DNA from: Paraspadella gotoi
Taxonomy: Eukaryota > Chaetognatha
Length of the DNA: 64,000 nt
Direction of reading: 5' to 3'
Assembly: GCA_051294375.1 (NCBI GenBank)
Contig: JBJCIZ010000028.1
Location: 868,437 to 932,436, forward strand
Below the pieces are notes generated by a model that worked only from the letters and a program-made list of their open reading frames with translations, did not search any database and was not told the origin of the DNA. Positions 28,217 to 41,638 of this stretch are shown here, piece after piece. Both the position numbers and the translations under genes were made by a program. Position 1 is the first letter of the stretch. Every line of letters starts with the position of its first letter.

Positions 28217-28241
28217 NNNNNNNNNNNNNNNNNNNNNNNNN
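28217..28241. other. Assembly gap (25 N)
   Basis: Run of Ns joining contigs. Further 10-N gaps are at 28470-28479 and 28875-28884. Confidence 0.97.
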
Positions 28242-28874
28242 TTTGAATACATTTTGGTTTAGTAGTAGTAATAATTTAGTTTTACTTTATTTGATTCACC
28301 TTAAATACAAACGTCTTTGAAGACTTTATAGATGATTTTTAAAAGAATTGTTATCGCTCTGAAATCAACCGCTGGGTATTTGACTGTGAGAGAGTCTTGA
28401 TTGAAAGCCTGTCCAAAGTTGGGGGCAAGATAGCTTGTTTATTAAATGAATGGATAATCTTCATATTGANNNNNNNNNNTAGTAATAATTTAGTTGTACT
28501 TTATTTGATTTACCTTAAATACAAACCTCTTTGAAGATTTATAGATGATTTTAAAAGAATTGTTATCGCTCTGAAATCAACCGCGTGGTATTTGACGATT
28601 GACAACTTAAAATCAGTTTCTCTATGAGTTATTGATATGTTGGGTATTGATAGTATAATATACAATACAATATAGTATTCCCCAATCTAATACTTAAGGG
28701 AGTGGTCTTTTCATACAATTGAAACATTCTTTGAAACATTAAACCACTTCATTGATATGGAAGCCATTCTGGGAGTGAATAAACGTGACTGTGAGAGAGT
28801 CTTGATAAAAAGCCTGTCCAAAGTCGGGGGCAAGATAGCTTGTTTATTAAATGAATGAATAATCTTCATATTGA
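28242..28874. repeat. Two partial re-copies of CHP1 intron 2-3 sequence
   Basis: 28242-28469 repeats about 24498-24740, and 28480-28874 repeats about 24525-24740 with a 203-bp insertion. They are separated by Ns, so these look like redundant contigs placed in the scaffold. Confidence 0.85.
28597..28799. mobile_element. 203-bp insertion present in one of three copies
   Basis: Relative to 24498-24740 and 28242-28469, this copy carries extra sequence between TATTTGAC and TGTGAGAG, with TGAC on both sides (28593-28596 and 28796-28799). A small mobile-element insertion polymorphism is the simplest reading. No terminal inverted repeats were seen. Confidence 0.5.
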
Positions 28875-28884
28875 NNNNNNNNNN

Positions 28885-31640
28885 ATGGAGGCCTTAAACC
28901 ATTGCCTGTCCAAAGTTAGGGGCAACATCGCTTATTTATTAATGAATGGATAATTTTATATTGGTCGTACCAATTTCATATGAGATATTACTTTTCCAGG
29001 GACAATTACATCACGTTTGATGAATTTTGCAAAGCATTGGAGAACACGGACGTCGAACAAACAATGAGCATCCGGTTCCTCAATTGATCAGTCCCCGCCT
29101 TCTGATTGGTTCAGCGTCGTCGACAAGGCGACCAATCAGAAACTCTAAATTTAAGGACGAATCGAAAGAAAAAAACAAGAAAAAGTAGACGATTATTTAA
29201 CATTTATTACTCATTTAATAATTTTTTTTTTAATTTTTAATAACCCTTTTTGCCATTATGGACTCAAAATCAAAAAAAACAAAAATATAACAAGTCTTCG
29301 ATTTTTTTTTTTCGTCCGATTTAAATCGGCGCCATTTTGATTTTTTATCGGCGCCATTTTCATTTCGATTTTCGTTAAATTTCGTGATTCGATCGGCTGA
29401 TCCTTCAAAAAGTGATAAATTCATCAAACTAACCCTGTAAAAATACCCCTTGGCCTTGGTTGCAGAATGAATTATAATAAAAAAATTAATAATTATACAT
29501 AAATATAATAAAGTAGATTTTTTGGTCTATAATGGAAAGGAGCTGGTATCTTTTTCATTCTCAATTTATTCACGTTGAATTTAAACTTTTACGAATAAAA
29601 CTTAATATTAATTATGTTCAACGTTATAATTGCTCAGATTATTAACAAATTTTTGTGTTTTTTTTTTTAATGTTTGAACTTTATATCGAATTTTATCCTG
29701 GATTGACGGGTTAAGATGATCGTTTTTTTCCGGCAGTAGATTGGAAACGCGATCTTTATTTATATTTAAGTTATATTTATATTTACATAGATCGAGTCTT
29801 GCGAAATCAAATTAACTAAGGCGATTAAGCGTCTCTACTTAATCGAGATAATTGCGAGTATAGCTATTAAAAGGCGACCACCCGATAGTCAATCCTCTTT
29901 AATGTTTGGATCTTGACGATCCTCATTAACGATCGCGAATAATCAACATTTTCCCATTCAATGACGAAACTATGAAGAATTCTTCCCTCTAATTGGAATG
30001 GCCTTCGAGTTCTATACCTGACTAACTATCCGTTCCAGAATGTCCTCTCAAACGTTGGGCTTTGTTATGTCAACGAGACAAATGTAGTCAAGGTTTCTGA
30101 ACTGATTCTTCGAAGTTGGCGACTAAATAGGGCGGACCGAGTGAGGATGCTCGGACGAGGATGTCTTGGAAAGATGAAGGGAATATTTCAAGGTGGGGTT
30201 TTTGTCAAGAATGTTAGTGAAGTGTTTGTGAATGTTAGTGAATTGTTAGTGAAGGGTAAGGGTTATATCTAGTTGAAAATGTTGGTAGAGTGTTATGTTG
30301 TCCATTTCCCCAATGCCTTGCTGTTTTTAAATACTCGTTGAAATGCAGCAATATTATGATTTGCTCCCAAACTTTCCAAGCGTGTGACTCTTGAAATTGT
30401 GATGATTGTAAAGATTGTCCCTCATCATCATCAGCGGGCGAGAAATAGGAAATTTAAATGAATCTTCGAAATCATAAATCCCGAGTCGAGAGTTGAGAAT
30501 CAAAATATATCCAAAACCCAGAGAGAGAGTGTTTTGTATGTAAACGATACCTCTTATTGATCTCATAATTGTAATTAGACAAAAATTTTTCCCAATTTTT
30601 TTAAACAATAGTCGTGATTTTTAACGGAAGACGTTCGGAGTTGATGAAAACTGACCCTCGTTTGGCGGGCGTCGTGAAGGAAAGGGAGTCTTTTCGCTGA
30701 CGAAAAGATTTTGACATACGAATGATGTAGAAAATATTTTAAATAAATGTAATATTTTTTACTCCTTGGACAAGATTTAGTGTTTCAAGAACTGAAGAGC
30801 GGTAGGCGCCCGTCAATTTTATGAACGTCCCCGTACGAATCTAGTATGATACTGTGATCAAGTATTGATGCTGGGATTCACTTATTTGGTTCTTCCTCTC
30901 ATCGACGCATGCGGTGGTTGTTTCCTCAATTTTTAAGTGTCGTCTTCTCAAAAATATTTTCGAGGCTTTAATTCAATCCTCGCGCGGTTTTTCGATCGTC
31001 TTTGTCAATGTGGTTATGGTTATAACTCATAAGCCCGTTGTAATCTTTATTTTGGCTTCCGGTAGTGGTTTTAATGATTAGCAAATTTTTTGTACTCTTA
31101 AAAAGAGTATTCAGCATAATGGTTTTTATTTCGGCCTCGCTGATTTTAGCTTTGTTAGTCGGGTCTTTCAGTTTATAAAAAAAAACAAACCAAAAAAAAA
31201 TAAAAAAGGGTCGTTTTGTTAACTAACTCGCTTAAAACTAATCTCTTACGTGTTTTTATTCCGTGCCATAACTTTACTAGTCGAATTTCGTTTTGATAAA
31301 AATCTAAAATGATTTCGCAAATAGAATAACCTCGATGTTAGAATCACTATAATCTTGTATAACACCACTAATGCCTAAACCTCGATTTGGAATCAACCAG
31401 AAAAAAATAAAATATGAGCTAACTTGTAAGTCTCTTTTTACCCCCGTAGTGTTTCCAAGTCTTCTCCTAAACGACTTCAGATTTCATTTTTTTGGTTAAT
31501 GGAAAAAAAACAAACAAAAAAACAAAAATTATATCTCCGTACGCTATTATTGTTACGTTTTCTTTCATCACGAATACCTATACCCCGTCAAGTAAAAATA
31601 AAGCGCTCTCGTTTCCAGATCCAATAAACATTTATTAAAA
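28885..31640. repeat. Copy 2 of the 2.7-kb assembly duplication
   Basis: See copy 1. The two copies diverge at the poly-A after AATAAACATTTATT; copy 2 runs on into the first exon of the next gene, so this copy carries the true downstream junction. Confidence 0.9.
29000..29087 (+). pseudogene. Second copy of CHP1 last exon (assembly duplicate)
   Basis: It matches the exon at 25555 with one extra A that yields a stop after MSIRFLN. No upstream CHP1 exons precede it here, so it is a duplicate contig, not a second gene. Its reading frame looks the more correct of the two. Confidence 0.8.
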
Positions 31641-31708
31641 AAAAAAAAAAAAAAAACTATGATATTATTCGTCCTTCAAAAAAAGACGAATCCTCGCAGA
31701 CGACGACG

Positions 31709-34700
31709 ATGCCAGGTAAAAAAATATTACATTCCTTTGGTAGAGGTTTTTCCATGAAAAAAAAAATATTTAAAATTCACTAGGCTCCTTTTTCCCGGAG
31801 ACTCATTCGGAGAAAATATACAAGAGCGGTGGCTGCTGTTCTCTTGCCTTTTCATTTTCGGCCGTGGCCACTGGCCAATATCGGTGCATATCGCGATGTT
31901 TTAATTTTTAATCTCGATAGTCGATATCGATCGATGAATTTATTGTGACGATTTTGTAATCCTTTAAAATAAGATTTATTGGATTTTCCAGATTTGGCAC
32001 TTTGTATTCTTTTTTTTATCCTTTGTTCCCTTCATCCTTTCTCCTTTTTTTCGTTTTCCTTTACTGGTTTCGTTCCCCAACGGATTTCTTTTTTTCTCTT
32101 ATAAACTTCCCATCGATTTTTCTTTTTCCCTACGTTCCGTATTTCCGCCGAGGATTTTTTTTTCTCTTCCTCGTCCTCGGTTTCTATTTTTGACTTTATT
32201 TGCCAAATTGCATTCCCTCTCCGATTTTCTCAATTCGTCCCGCAGCGTTGGATATTCCATCTATGATTTTTATAATTATGAGGAAGAAAATAAATCGAAG
32301 GTTTTTGATCGTTTGATTACTGATTGCTGATTGCAAAGTATGTCAATGTCTACCTTCTCGATGTAGCAGAGGACCCGAGGACCTTAATCTCATTTAAAAT
32401 GAACCGAGATTCCCACCCTTCCCCCGTCCCCAGGGTTGGACGACGCTGAGACGGACGACGCCTCCTCTTCCTCTTCTCCGGATGGGCGTGGCCTCGCGCG
32501 CGAGTTACGCTCTCTCGAGGCGGAGACGCGGGCGAAACGTCGGGTGTTGGCCGACGTCGCCGACGATCTCGATCAGGTCAGTAGCCGAGGTTGTCATTTT
32601 TTTGTGACGTTGAGGTGGGAAATCTCATTTGCATATTGTAGTAAATTTATTGGCGACGGATTATAAAAAGACTTTTGTTCTTGCGGATGAAAGTTTTATG
32701 AAATCGTTTTCAACTGTTAAATTTATATACAATGAGAGACGCTGACTTGAAGGGTAATTTTTATTGGTTTTTTTTGGAAAATATATTTGTATGTAAGAAT
32801 TTGCAACTGAAAACTCATGATTACTATTTAATAGAGATCAATATTTCCGATTTTGGTTTCATTGACTGTGAAATTTTAACATCTTCTGGCGAACATCGGC
32901 TTCGTGAGCTTTAAATAATTGAAAAATATTTTTTTTTGGTGTTTATTTTCAATTCGTTCTCGTTGTTAATTTGTTAACATGATCGTAAACAAAAGAGAAA
33001 CATTTATAAAAAAGGTAACCATCTCACAGAAACGCGACGAAGTAGAACGACTCCGCGCCGACGACCGACGCCTCAACCGCCGCCACGCCTCCTCCATGAA
33101 ATCCTTGATCCGCGAAAAGGCTGCGTCCGCGGCAGCAACGGCGTCGGCGCGCCGAGAACGCCCACTCGCTTCCGGCGCGCCCGAAGATGACGTCTCCCAT
33201 TCTCAATTTCGATCAACTGGTCATCCGGCGTTCATCCCCGGCGCCCAGCCTCGTTTCGACTGTCGCCAGGCGTTCTGGGCGGATAGATCCGCCTCGGCGC
33301 CGGCGCCGCCTCCCCCTCATTATCAGGCGGTGTTTCACCCGCCGGTTCCGCCGCCAGCGCCGCCGCCGCAAATCTTCGCCCCCAACGAGCAAATCCTGGC
33401 GGACGTCCTCGCCGCCAAAAGGTCGGAACTGGCTCGAGTCGAGCGGCGCTTGGAGGAGTCGACGGAAGAGTTGAGGGATGCCAAGCGGAGGGCGGCGGAG
33501 GCGCGGGCGGAGGCGGAAGGTCTGGAGGCGAGGATCGAGGCGAGGAGGAGCGTAGCGGAAGAGGAGGAGGCGAGGGCGAGGTGAGGGGCAAGAGGGGAAG
33601 GTGGGATTGATTGGTTTATCGATGTGATGGGATGATTGGTTAGATTTCACAGTTTGATTGAATGATTTGACTGGTTCACGTTTTTAATTTAATGGTTTGC
33701 TGGTTTAAATTTTGATTGAATAGACATTTTCAACGAATGATTTTGTTGTTTTTTTTTTTAAAGGCAATTAGTACTTACTCGATTGCTTACAATAATCGCT
33801 CGGTGAATTAATGATTTAATTTTATTAAGTTTGTCTTGGTTTGTTTATTTTTAAATTTTTTTTTTGATAAATCGAGCGATTAATTCATGGTGACTTTATT
33901 TCCCGTCCAGAGAATCCCGCGCCCGCGCCAAACGCATCGACGACCTCCTCGAAGATCGCGAGCGACGTTTGGCTTCGGCGGAATCCGACGACGCCGAGCG
34001 ACGGCGCGCCCTCGAGCGGGTCGTCCGCGTCGCTCGGAGCAAGGACGAGGAGTTCCGGAAGTTGGCGGCGGCGATCGAGTCGGAGGAAGCGAGGAGGAGG
34101 GGGATCGGAGACGAGGTAATTTGATTAATTTAATTAAATAATGTTTAAATAATAGTTATTTATTAATCTCTATTCACCGTTCGTCCCCAGGTGGCGTCGT
34201 TGGAGACCCGCTCCGCGGAGCTGAAGGGGGAGTTGGCGGAGAAGGAGAGTCTGATTCGAGAGGCGGCGTCGGAGTGGGAGGCGTTGAGGACGGCTTTGGA
34301 CGAGGGCGGGAAGGAGTTGAGGGCCTTGGATCAGGTTAGGGTTGGGGGGGGATGCAGCGTGATTTGTTCTTTTTGTTACAAAGGGAACAGATGCTTTCTT
34401 ATTTTATTAACAGATTGTTAGGGTTTGAGTTTGAGTTCATTAATCCTATAATTCCTATTTGCATATAACATTTCAAATTTTCAATATGCGTTCTATTTAT
34501 TGGTTTCGCTGAGTTTAATTTTGTGATATATTTCGTTTCAGAATAATGATTGAAGGTTTATTTCTTAACTATATAGTTGACTCCGCCCCTATATAAATCG
34601 TCTTCGTACGAAAATTAATTAAGTTTGGTTGAATTAGGACGATTTTTTTCCAGCGGCCGGTTGTCGTGTGTCACCTTGTATTACAATTTCCACAATTTTC

Positions 34701-37700
34701 CAATTCCTTTTCCCTGTAAAAAAAAAACACCCCAGGCTCTGGGCAAAGAGCGAACCGCTTTGGCGGCGGCGAATCGGACGGCGGAGAAGAAGCGAGTGGA
34801 GCGACGTCGAGCGGAGGAAGAGGAGGAGGAGAGAAGGAGGGAGAGAAGAGAGGAGGCGGCGTCGGTCGAGAAACACTTGGCCGACTTGGAGGCGGAGAAG
34901 TCGGCGTCGGCCGAGGAAGCCGACAGGTTGAAGAGGGAGTTGAGCGCCCTCGCCAAGAGAACGAGGGACGAGGTAGAGGCGGTGGAGAGATTGAGGGTGG
35001 CCGGGGACAGAGCGAGGGAGGAGAAAGAGGAAGAGGAGGGGGAATTGTCGAGGCTGAGGGAAGAGGTAAGTTAAAAAGTGAGAATTAGACCATCTGTCTA
35101 AAACTTACTTCATTACTCAACTTCATTCTTCAGTTGGAACGGGTCTCCACCGAGCGCGCTGCTAAGGCTTCGTCCCTGGAGGAGTTGGCTGCCGCCGTGA
35201 CGAGCAACGAGGAGATGCTGGACAAGCTCGTCGCGTTGAGGAAGGGGGCCGAGGAGGATGTGGGGGAGTTGAGCGAGATGCTGCGAGGTGAGGTTGCTGC
35301 TGATATTTCGAGGGTCAATTCGTGAAATGCGATTTATTGCTGAATCTTCAATGCGATGTTTAAAACATACGACAGAGAGAAACGATCTGCTCCATCAATA
35401 TTACTGCAATATGCAAATTAGATTTTTCTTTCGTCTTTTTCAGGCCTCAAACGTGACGTTGATCTTTTGTCCGAAGAGAAGAAGGAGATCGACGATCAAG
35501 TACGCGAACTTTTTAAGCAGAAGAAGATTTACGAGACGGAGATGGAGAAAGTTCAGGCGGAAGCCAGGAAGGCCGAAGCGGAGAGGGACGAGGCCGTCGA
35601 GGTTTGATATGTGGGCTGGAAATTAGGGGGGGGGCAGAGAAAGGGGTTGATTGATTGATTGATCGCTTTGAACATAATTTGTGGGTTAGTCTTGCGGATG
35701 TGGTTTTGTCCTGGCCGGCTCCGTTCGCCTTTGTCTGAAGTTGGTTTGAAATAGGAAAAGAAACATCAATCACTCGAGTGGCACATTCGGAAGAATCACT
35801 GATGAAAATTAACTCGGAACAATTTAAACGTCCTGAAGCAAACTGCAATATGCAAATTAGTTTTCTTTCCCGTTTTTCGCCCTTCAGGAAGTGCACGTGA
35901 CTCGCGGACGCGTGGATCGACTCAAGACCGAGATCGATTCAATCGAGACGGAAATTCGGATGGCGAAGGAAGAGCGGAGTCGATTGGAACGCCGCAAGGC
36001 CGAGACCGACGCCGCCGCCGCCAACGCCGCCGACCAACTCGCCGCTCTTAGAGACAGAGTCGCCGCCGCCGCGGAAGAGGCCGACAATGTCGGCGAGGAG
36101 ACCCGTCGGCTGCGGTCGCAGAGGGAAGAAGTTTTGGCGGATGTTCAAAGGGAGTCGGCCAAGCTGGAGATGATCGTCGAGCGGAAGGAGGAGGCGGAGG
36201 CCGAGGCGGCCGCGGCGGAGCGGGAGGCTGCGGCGAAGAGAGAGGACAGAGAGACTGTGGAGGGAGAGTGGGAGAGGACCTTGCAAAAGTTGGTGAGGGC
36301 GAGGAGACAGGCGGAGGAAGAGGAGCGAAAAGCGGCGGAGTTGGAGCAAAGGATGGAGCGACGAAGGGGGGAGTTGGCGGAGGCGGAAGAGGAGATGGAG
36401 CGGGCGAGGGAGGAGGTAGCGAGGAGGGGAAGGACGAGGGAAGCGATCGAGAGATTGGAGGCGGAGAAGGAGGCGTTGGAGGGGAGGTTGAGGGAAGGGG
36501 AGCAGGTGAGTCAGGGTGGGGAGGGAATGTGGGGGGGCAATTATTGTCGATTTAAATTAAAATTCATTTACAGCAAATTTATATGAAACTGTTACAATCA
36601 ATAATTAAATTATTCATTCATTCATTCAATAATGAGGCAATCATGCCCCTGACTTTGGACACAATGTGTTAGGGGGCAAACCTTGCGGACCCCCTAACGA
36701 GTCAATGGGTGGATGCAGACCAAAGAGTCTCGGCGTTGCTCGTATGCCACTGGACGCGGGCAGCAGGGCGTCATCAGTTTCACTAGCCCAGAGTCACTAC
36801 ACTGTAATATTGTATATCAAGACTCAAGAGAGAACACAATGGATCAGTAACCACAGCTTAGTGTGCACAAAGGGACACAAATGGACACTGTCCAATGGAC
36901 AGACTATGATAGCATAAGGCCTCTATCCTCCTTGCAAGATAATAACATAGCAGAGCCCGCAAGCCTTGTTAGATTCGTCTCCATCAGCTTTCGATCAAGA
37001 CTTTTTTTATTGTTTCGTTTCATAACTGACTTCCCTATCAATCCTCAACCTTCAGCTCGCGGACCGGCTCCGTCGAGAGCGCGACGACGCGGCGGCTGCG
37101 GCTGCGGCGGCGTCAGAGGCGACGGCGATGCTTCGTCTCTCCGTCGCCGAGGAGAACGAGAGGCGATCCAAGAGGGAGGAGGAGGAGGAGACGAGGAGAA
37201 GGAAAGCGAGGGAGGAGAAAGAGAGGAACGAGGAGGAGATGACGAGGAAGCTGGAGAAGGCCGAGGAGGAGAAGAGGAGAGCGAGGACGGAGGCTGAGGA
37301 GAATCTGAAGGAAGCGGAGAGATTGGCGGAGGAATTGAACGGCGTTAGACAGGTTGGGGGGAGGGGGGAAATTGTGGTGGGGAGCGAAGCTGAGGGGGGC
37401 CCCCCTTGCCAGTTAGTTTGATACCCCGAGCCCTGGGTAGTGGGTATCCACAGTCAATCCCGCAGTTGCCATAATCGGCCGTTCAATGTTTAACCCTTGA
37501 TGTTTAAAATACGCGGCTGATTATCGATCACTGATTTGGCCAATTCGGTCAGAAAGCATTTAGCAGTTTAATGATTAGGTTTTGTAATTAGGGAAAAGGA
37601 TTTAATGCTCATTTCTCATCCAAAATCCATCCAGGAATTTCTCGACTGCAAACGCGAGACGATCGCTTTGACCGCGCGAGTGACGGACGAGCGGAAGTTG

Positions 37701-39412
37701 ACGCGCGCGCTCGGCCAACTCCGCGCTGACGTGTGGAACGCGTTGGAGGATCAACTCGCCGTTACGCGAGAGATCGGACGGGGCGTCGAAAGCGTCGAAG
37801 GTTGGGTCCAAAGATATTTTATCGTCGATTTAGTAATTCTATTAGATAGTTGTATGGAAGTTATTTTGTCCCCGTTTTTTTTTTCACAGGCTATGTTGGG
37901 TTTAGTCCTTTATCCCTCTAGCAAAATAATCACATTGCCAAGACCCTGCAAGCTTTACAATTTTAAAACATTTATTTTTATGCCTAGCTTCGCCGGATCC
38001 TCTGCCCGTCAAGAAACCCTTTTCTCTTTCTATTTCTCACACTCGAGCTTGTCCCTTCTCCGTCTCCTTTCGCCAAAGAGATGACAACAACCACAACAAC
38101 AACGACGACGTCGAAGAAACCGACGACGGCCTCGCTCGCCAAATCGACGCCCTTCGCCGCAACATGGCCGAGGCGCGCCTCAAGCTGCTCGACCGCGATG
38201 AAGGACGAAGCCACGCCCCTTCGATCGAGGCCTCGTCCGGCGCCAAATCCCCGCTGCTGCTCGAGGATCCCTACCGACGCCAGGGACGCGAGAAGTTCCT
38301 CGAAGACTCGATCCGCTTGAAGAAAGAGTTGAGAGAGAAGATGGCCGCCCACGCGGAGAAGTTGGAAGCGGGAATGACGAGGATGTCGACGGAGTCGTTG
38401 AAGGCGCTGAGGAGACAGGTTGAGGGATTGGAAGCGGCCTTCGCTGACGACGGCGGAGTCGGTGGCGGCGACGGGTCGTCTTTCCGGAATCGAACAATTC
38501 CAAATCCGGCGTCGTTCTCTCTTCGTTCAAATCGCGGCGCTTATTTTCTTCCGCGCACGCTCGGCGTCACCGGCTGCGCTTTCGACCCCAACACGGCAGC
38601 GACGACATCGACGCCGAAACGCGGCGTCGCTGCGTCGGAGGAGCAGCGCAGGTTTTTGAGCGGATCGGCGTCAATGCTGGATTCTGTTCAATTGGATGCT
38701 CAGGATCGTAGGGAAATTCCCTCGACATCTCGAAGCGAAGATCGACTTCATTTCGCTTCTTTGGATCGTCCTCTCGCCCGACCCGTTGCCGACTCTTTTG
38801 CTCGTCCTCTCGCCCGATCCCTTGCTCGACCTTGCGCCCGACAAGATCCTCTTTCGACGAAACCTTCGGAGTCATCGACTTCGCTTCCGACGCTTCGAGT
38901 CACGACGCCTTCGGAGCAGTGCGGCGGCGAGGCGAAGGCCGAGGCGGATAGGGAAAGAGGTCAGTTTGGTTTAAGGCTCGGAAATTATACTTTTTAGTTC
39001 GTTCGTATACACATACCACTAAACTTGATTACTGAAACTTTATACTGTATATTACCCAATAAACTCATTTGCATATTGGAGTCAGTTTCTTTTGGGAGAG
39101 AGAATAGTCAATGTTTTAAACATGTTTATTTTTTGTTGGGGTGTTTTTGTTTTTTTTCGCAAACTGAAATTAACCCTCGTTGGAGCTTGTTTTAGGATTA
39201 AGATTCTCTCCACGGGCACAGCCAATTATTTTTCAATGATTAATATATTACTATAATATATAATAGGTATTGAAGCGGAAGTCGACGACTCTATACGCGA
39301 CGCCCCCGATTGGAGACGCGACGACCCCGCCAGCGCCGGGAGTCTCCATTTCGAAATGCCTCACCCCGACGACGTCGCAGTTGACAAAGGATTCGTCGGC
39401 GACGTCGGTTGA
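31709..39412 (+). CDS. Long coiled-coil protein, about 1,265 residues, unrecognised
   Basis: Exons: 31709-31715, 32434-32576, 33030-33580, 33911-34115, 34191-34334, 34736-35065, 35134-35287, 35444-35601, 35888-36505, 37056-37352, 37635-37800, 38081-38959, 39267-39412; all junctions in phase. The first coding exon is only ATGCCAG and is inferred from phase. A short acidic/Ser N-terminus leads to a Pro-rich segment (PPVPPPAPPPQIF, about 33340-33375). About 750 residues of Glu/Arg/Ala-rich heptad coiled coil follow, then a Ser/Arg-rich tail with (L)ARP repeats and an acidic end. No motor, LRR or kinase domain is visible. The composition suits a centrosomal, ciliary-rootlet or cytoskeletal scaffold, but I cannot name an orthologue; coiled-coil similarity alone is not evidence. 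Confidence 0.75.
36506..37055. other. Intron with repeat-like insert
   Basis: 550-bp intron of the coiled-coil gene. A reverse copy of repeat D (36597-36670) is followed by a GC-balanced block (36670-36990) unlike neighbouring introns, probably a dispersed repeat of unknown class. Confidence 0.45.
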
Positions 39413-39965
39413 TGTCAATCACTCATCTTTCCTTTATTTTCTATCTCTCTCTCTCTCCCTCTCTCTCCCTCTCTCCCTCTCCCTCCCTCTTTTTCTCCTC
39501 TCTAGCCTTAGATCATCTGATGACTCAATACTTCGAGTTTCGACTCATTTATAATCTTCTTGCCTTCGACTGCCACTGTTTCTCATTGCTCACTTTTAAC
39601 TAGATCATCTTGTTTAGTAACGATGTTGCAATTCGTTTAGCCCGATCGTGAATTTAGAGTTAGTAGCGATGTATCTAGTAAATGCTACATACAATTACAT
39701 TTTCAATGCCACACTCTCGAATAAATCGGTGCTTCATTTTTTTTCCCGGACCTGATTACAGTATTATATATTTTACAATTACAGTATTCGCACTCAAAAG
39801 ATTCCAGATTTTAACCTCAACGGCAATTGATTACTTGTTACTTGTTAATTGTTTTTTTTATTACCCAGAATATTTATTATTTTTAACCGTGAATATATTT
39901 TTCATGTTCCAGATAATCAAAACTTAAAAAAAAAAATGTTTCTTTGAAACAAAAGACCAATCGTC
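39413..39965. other. Intergenic region, coiled-coil gene to PLPBP
   Basis: It holds a (CT)n-rich stretch (39443-39495) and AT-rich sequence with AATAAA at 39719-39724. No gene was seen. Confidence 0.5.
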
Positions 39966-41638
39966 ATGGTTTCGACACGAGCCGCTTCGTCGGCGGCGAA
40001 GATGGCGTCGTCGGAAATCGGCGTCGCCTTGAAGAGCGTCTTGCGTCGGATAGACGTCGCCGCTGGACAACGCGAAGGGGGCGCGCCGCCGACGGGTCAG
40101 TCACTGGGATAAAAAGTCACGGTGCCTACGAGGACTCGAGATTAAAAAAAAAAAAAGAATTCTCGTCTCATTTAATTCTCCAGTTCCCCGTCTGGTGGCA
40201 GTTTCCAAAACGAAGCCGGTCTCCGCCATCGTCGACTGCTATCGCGCGGGTCAACGCCACTTTGGCGAGAACTACGCCAAGGAACTCCTCGTGAAGGCCG
40301 CCGACGGAGACGTCTTGAGACTGTGTCCGGATATTCGGTAGTTGGGGAAGAAGAGATGAAAATATTTATTAAAAGATAGATCAAAAAGTTTATATTTGCT
40401 TTAATTTTTGTTAAAATTAAATTTAAAAAAAAAACATTTTAGGATACCTGCGAAATTGGTATAACCGATATAAAAATTATTTTTTATAATATTTAATTTA
40501 TTATTATTTAATTTAAATTTAATTTATTATTTAATTTATAATATTTATAATTATTTTTTAAACTCTTGCCCCCAACTATAAACGCATTGGGCAGGCGATG
40601 GTGGGATTAAATTTATATCGACATAAGACATTAGTAATTTCTAAACGGACAGACCGACCGAAAAAAGGGCTAAGATAACTCTCGTCCGTCGACAGATGGC
40701 ACTTCGTAGGTCCCACCACGCGACGCTCGACGGCAAAAGTGTTGGCGCGATGTCCGAATCTCTTCGTCGTGGAGACGATAGGAGGGAGAGACGCCGCCGA
40801 CGCCCTCGACGAGGCGCTGGGGAAGAGGAAGAGGGACAGGCTCGACGTTATGATCCAAGGTTTGATTCGGAGTGAGCCCGAATATCAATTGATAATTTTA
40901 TATATATAAGTTTACTATTTAGTATTAATTATTAATTTCTATTTTTTTTTATCTCTCTCTCTCTCTCTCAGTCAACACTAGCGGCGAGGCCCAAAAGAGC
41001 GGGGTGGCTCCCGGCGTCGAGACGCTGGCGTTGGCGCGTCACGTGACCGACGCCTGCGTCAACCTCCGTCTCGCTGGACTCATGACCATCGGGTCCTTCG
41101 GCCACGACGACGCCGAAGGTTATTTCACCATTTCCATTTCACCATTTCACCATTTCACCATTCCCAGGACGGGAGAGATTCGCCTCTTTTTTTTAATTAC
41201 CAGCAAATCTTCTATTTTTGACAATCCTTTTCACCTTTTGTTTCCCTTCCCTTCTCTTTCTTACCTTTTCTTCCCTCTTCTTCTTTCACTTGGTTCTGCC
41301 CCGACTTTCTCCCTTCCTTGGTTATCTCTTCTTTCTACCCTTCCCTCTTCCTTTCCTTAACTTTTTACCTCCTTCTCTTCTCTACTTTGTCCTTTCCTCT
41401 CTCTCTCACCCCTCTGCCCCCATCTTTCCTCCCATTGCCCCCCGTCCCCCCCCCAAGGCCCCAACCCCGACTTCCTCCGCCTCCTCTCCACCCGCTCCTT
41501 CGTCGCCGAAGAGTTGGGCCTCCCGTCGACGACCTCCAACTCAGCATGGGGATGTCGGAGAACTTCGAGCAGGCCGTCAGACTCGGCAGCACCAACCTTC
41601 GCGTCGGGAGCCTCATTTTCGGGGAGAGAGACAAATGA
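39966..41638 (+). CDS. PLPBP: Pyridoxal phosphate homeostasis protein (PLPBP/YggS), one-base deletion in last exon
   Basis: Exons: 39966-40095, 40193-40337, 40696-40859, 40972-41118, 41458-41638. A single-domain PLP-binding TIM-barrel protein that buffers vitamin B6 aldehydes; no known enzyme activity. Seen: LVAVSKTKP with the PLP lysine, [63 protein letters not shown], and [20 protein letters not shown] near the C-terminus. The last motif is one frame off from NPDFLRLL: the frame must shift at about 41523-41524, where one base is missing. The exon is exactly one base short of a complete phase. An assembly deletion is likelier than a real pseudogene because the rest is intact. An upstream Met (39966) gives a Ser/Ala-rich N-terminus; the internal Met at 40002 is an alternative start. 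Confidence 0.92.

Noticed and set aside
28885-31640. A second CHP paralogue
   Set aside because: Only the last exon and non-coding flank are repeated, between N gaps, with near identity; redundant contigs explain it.
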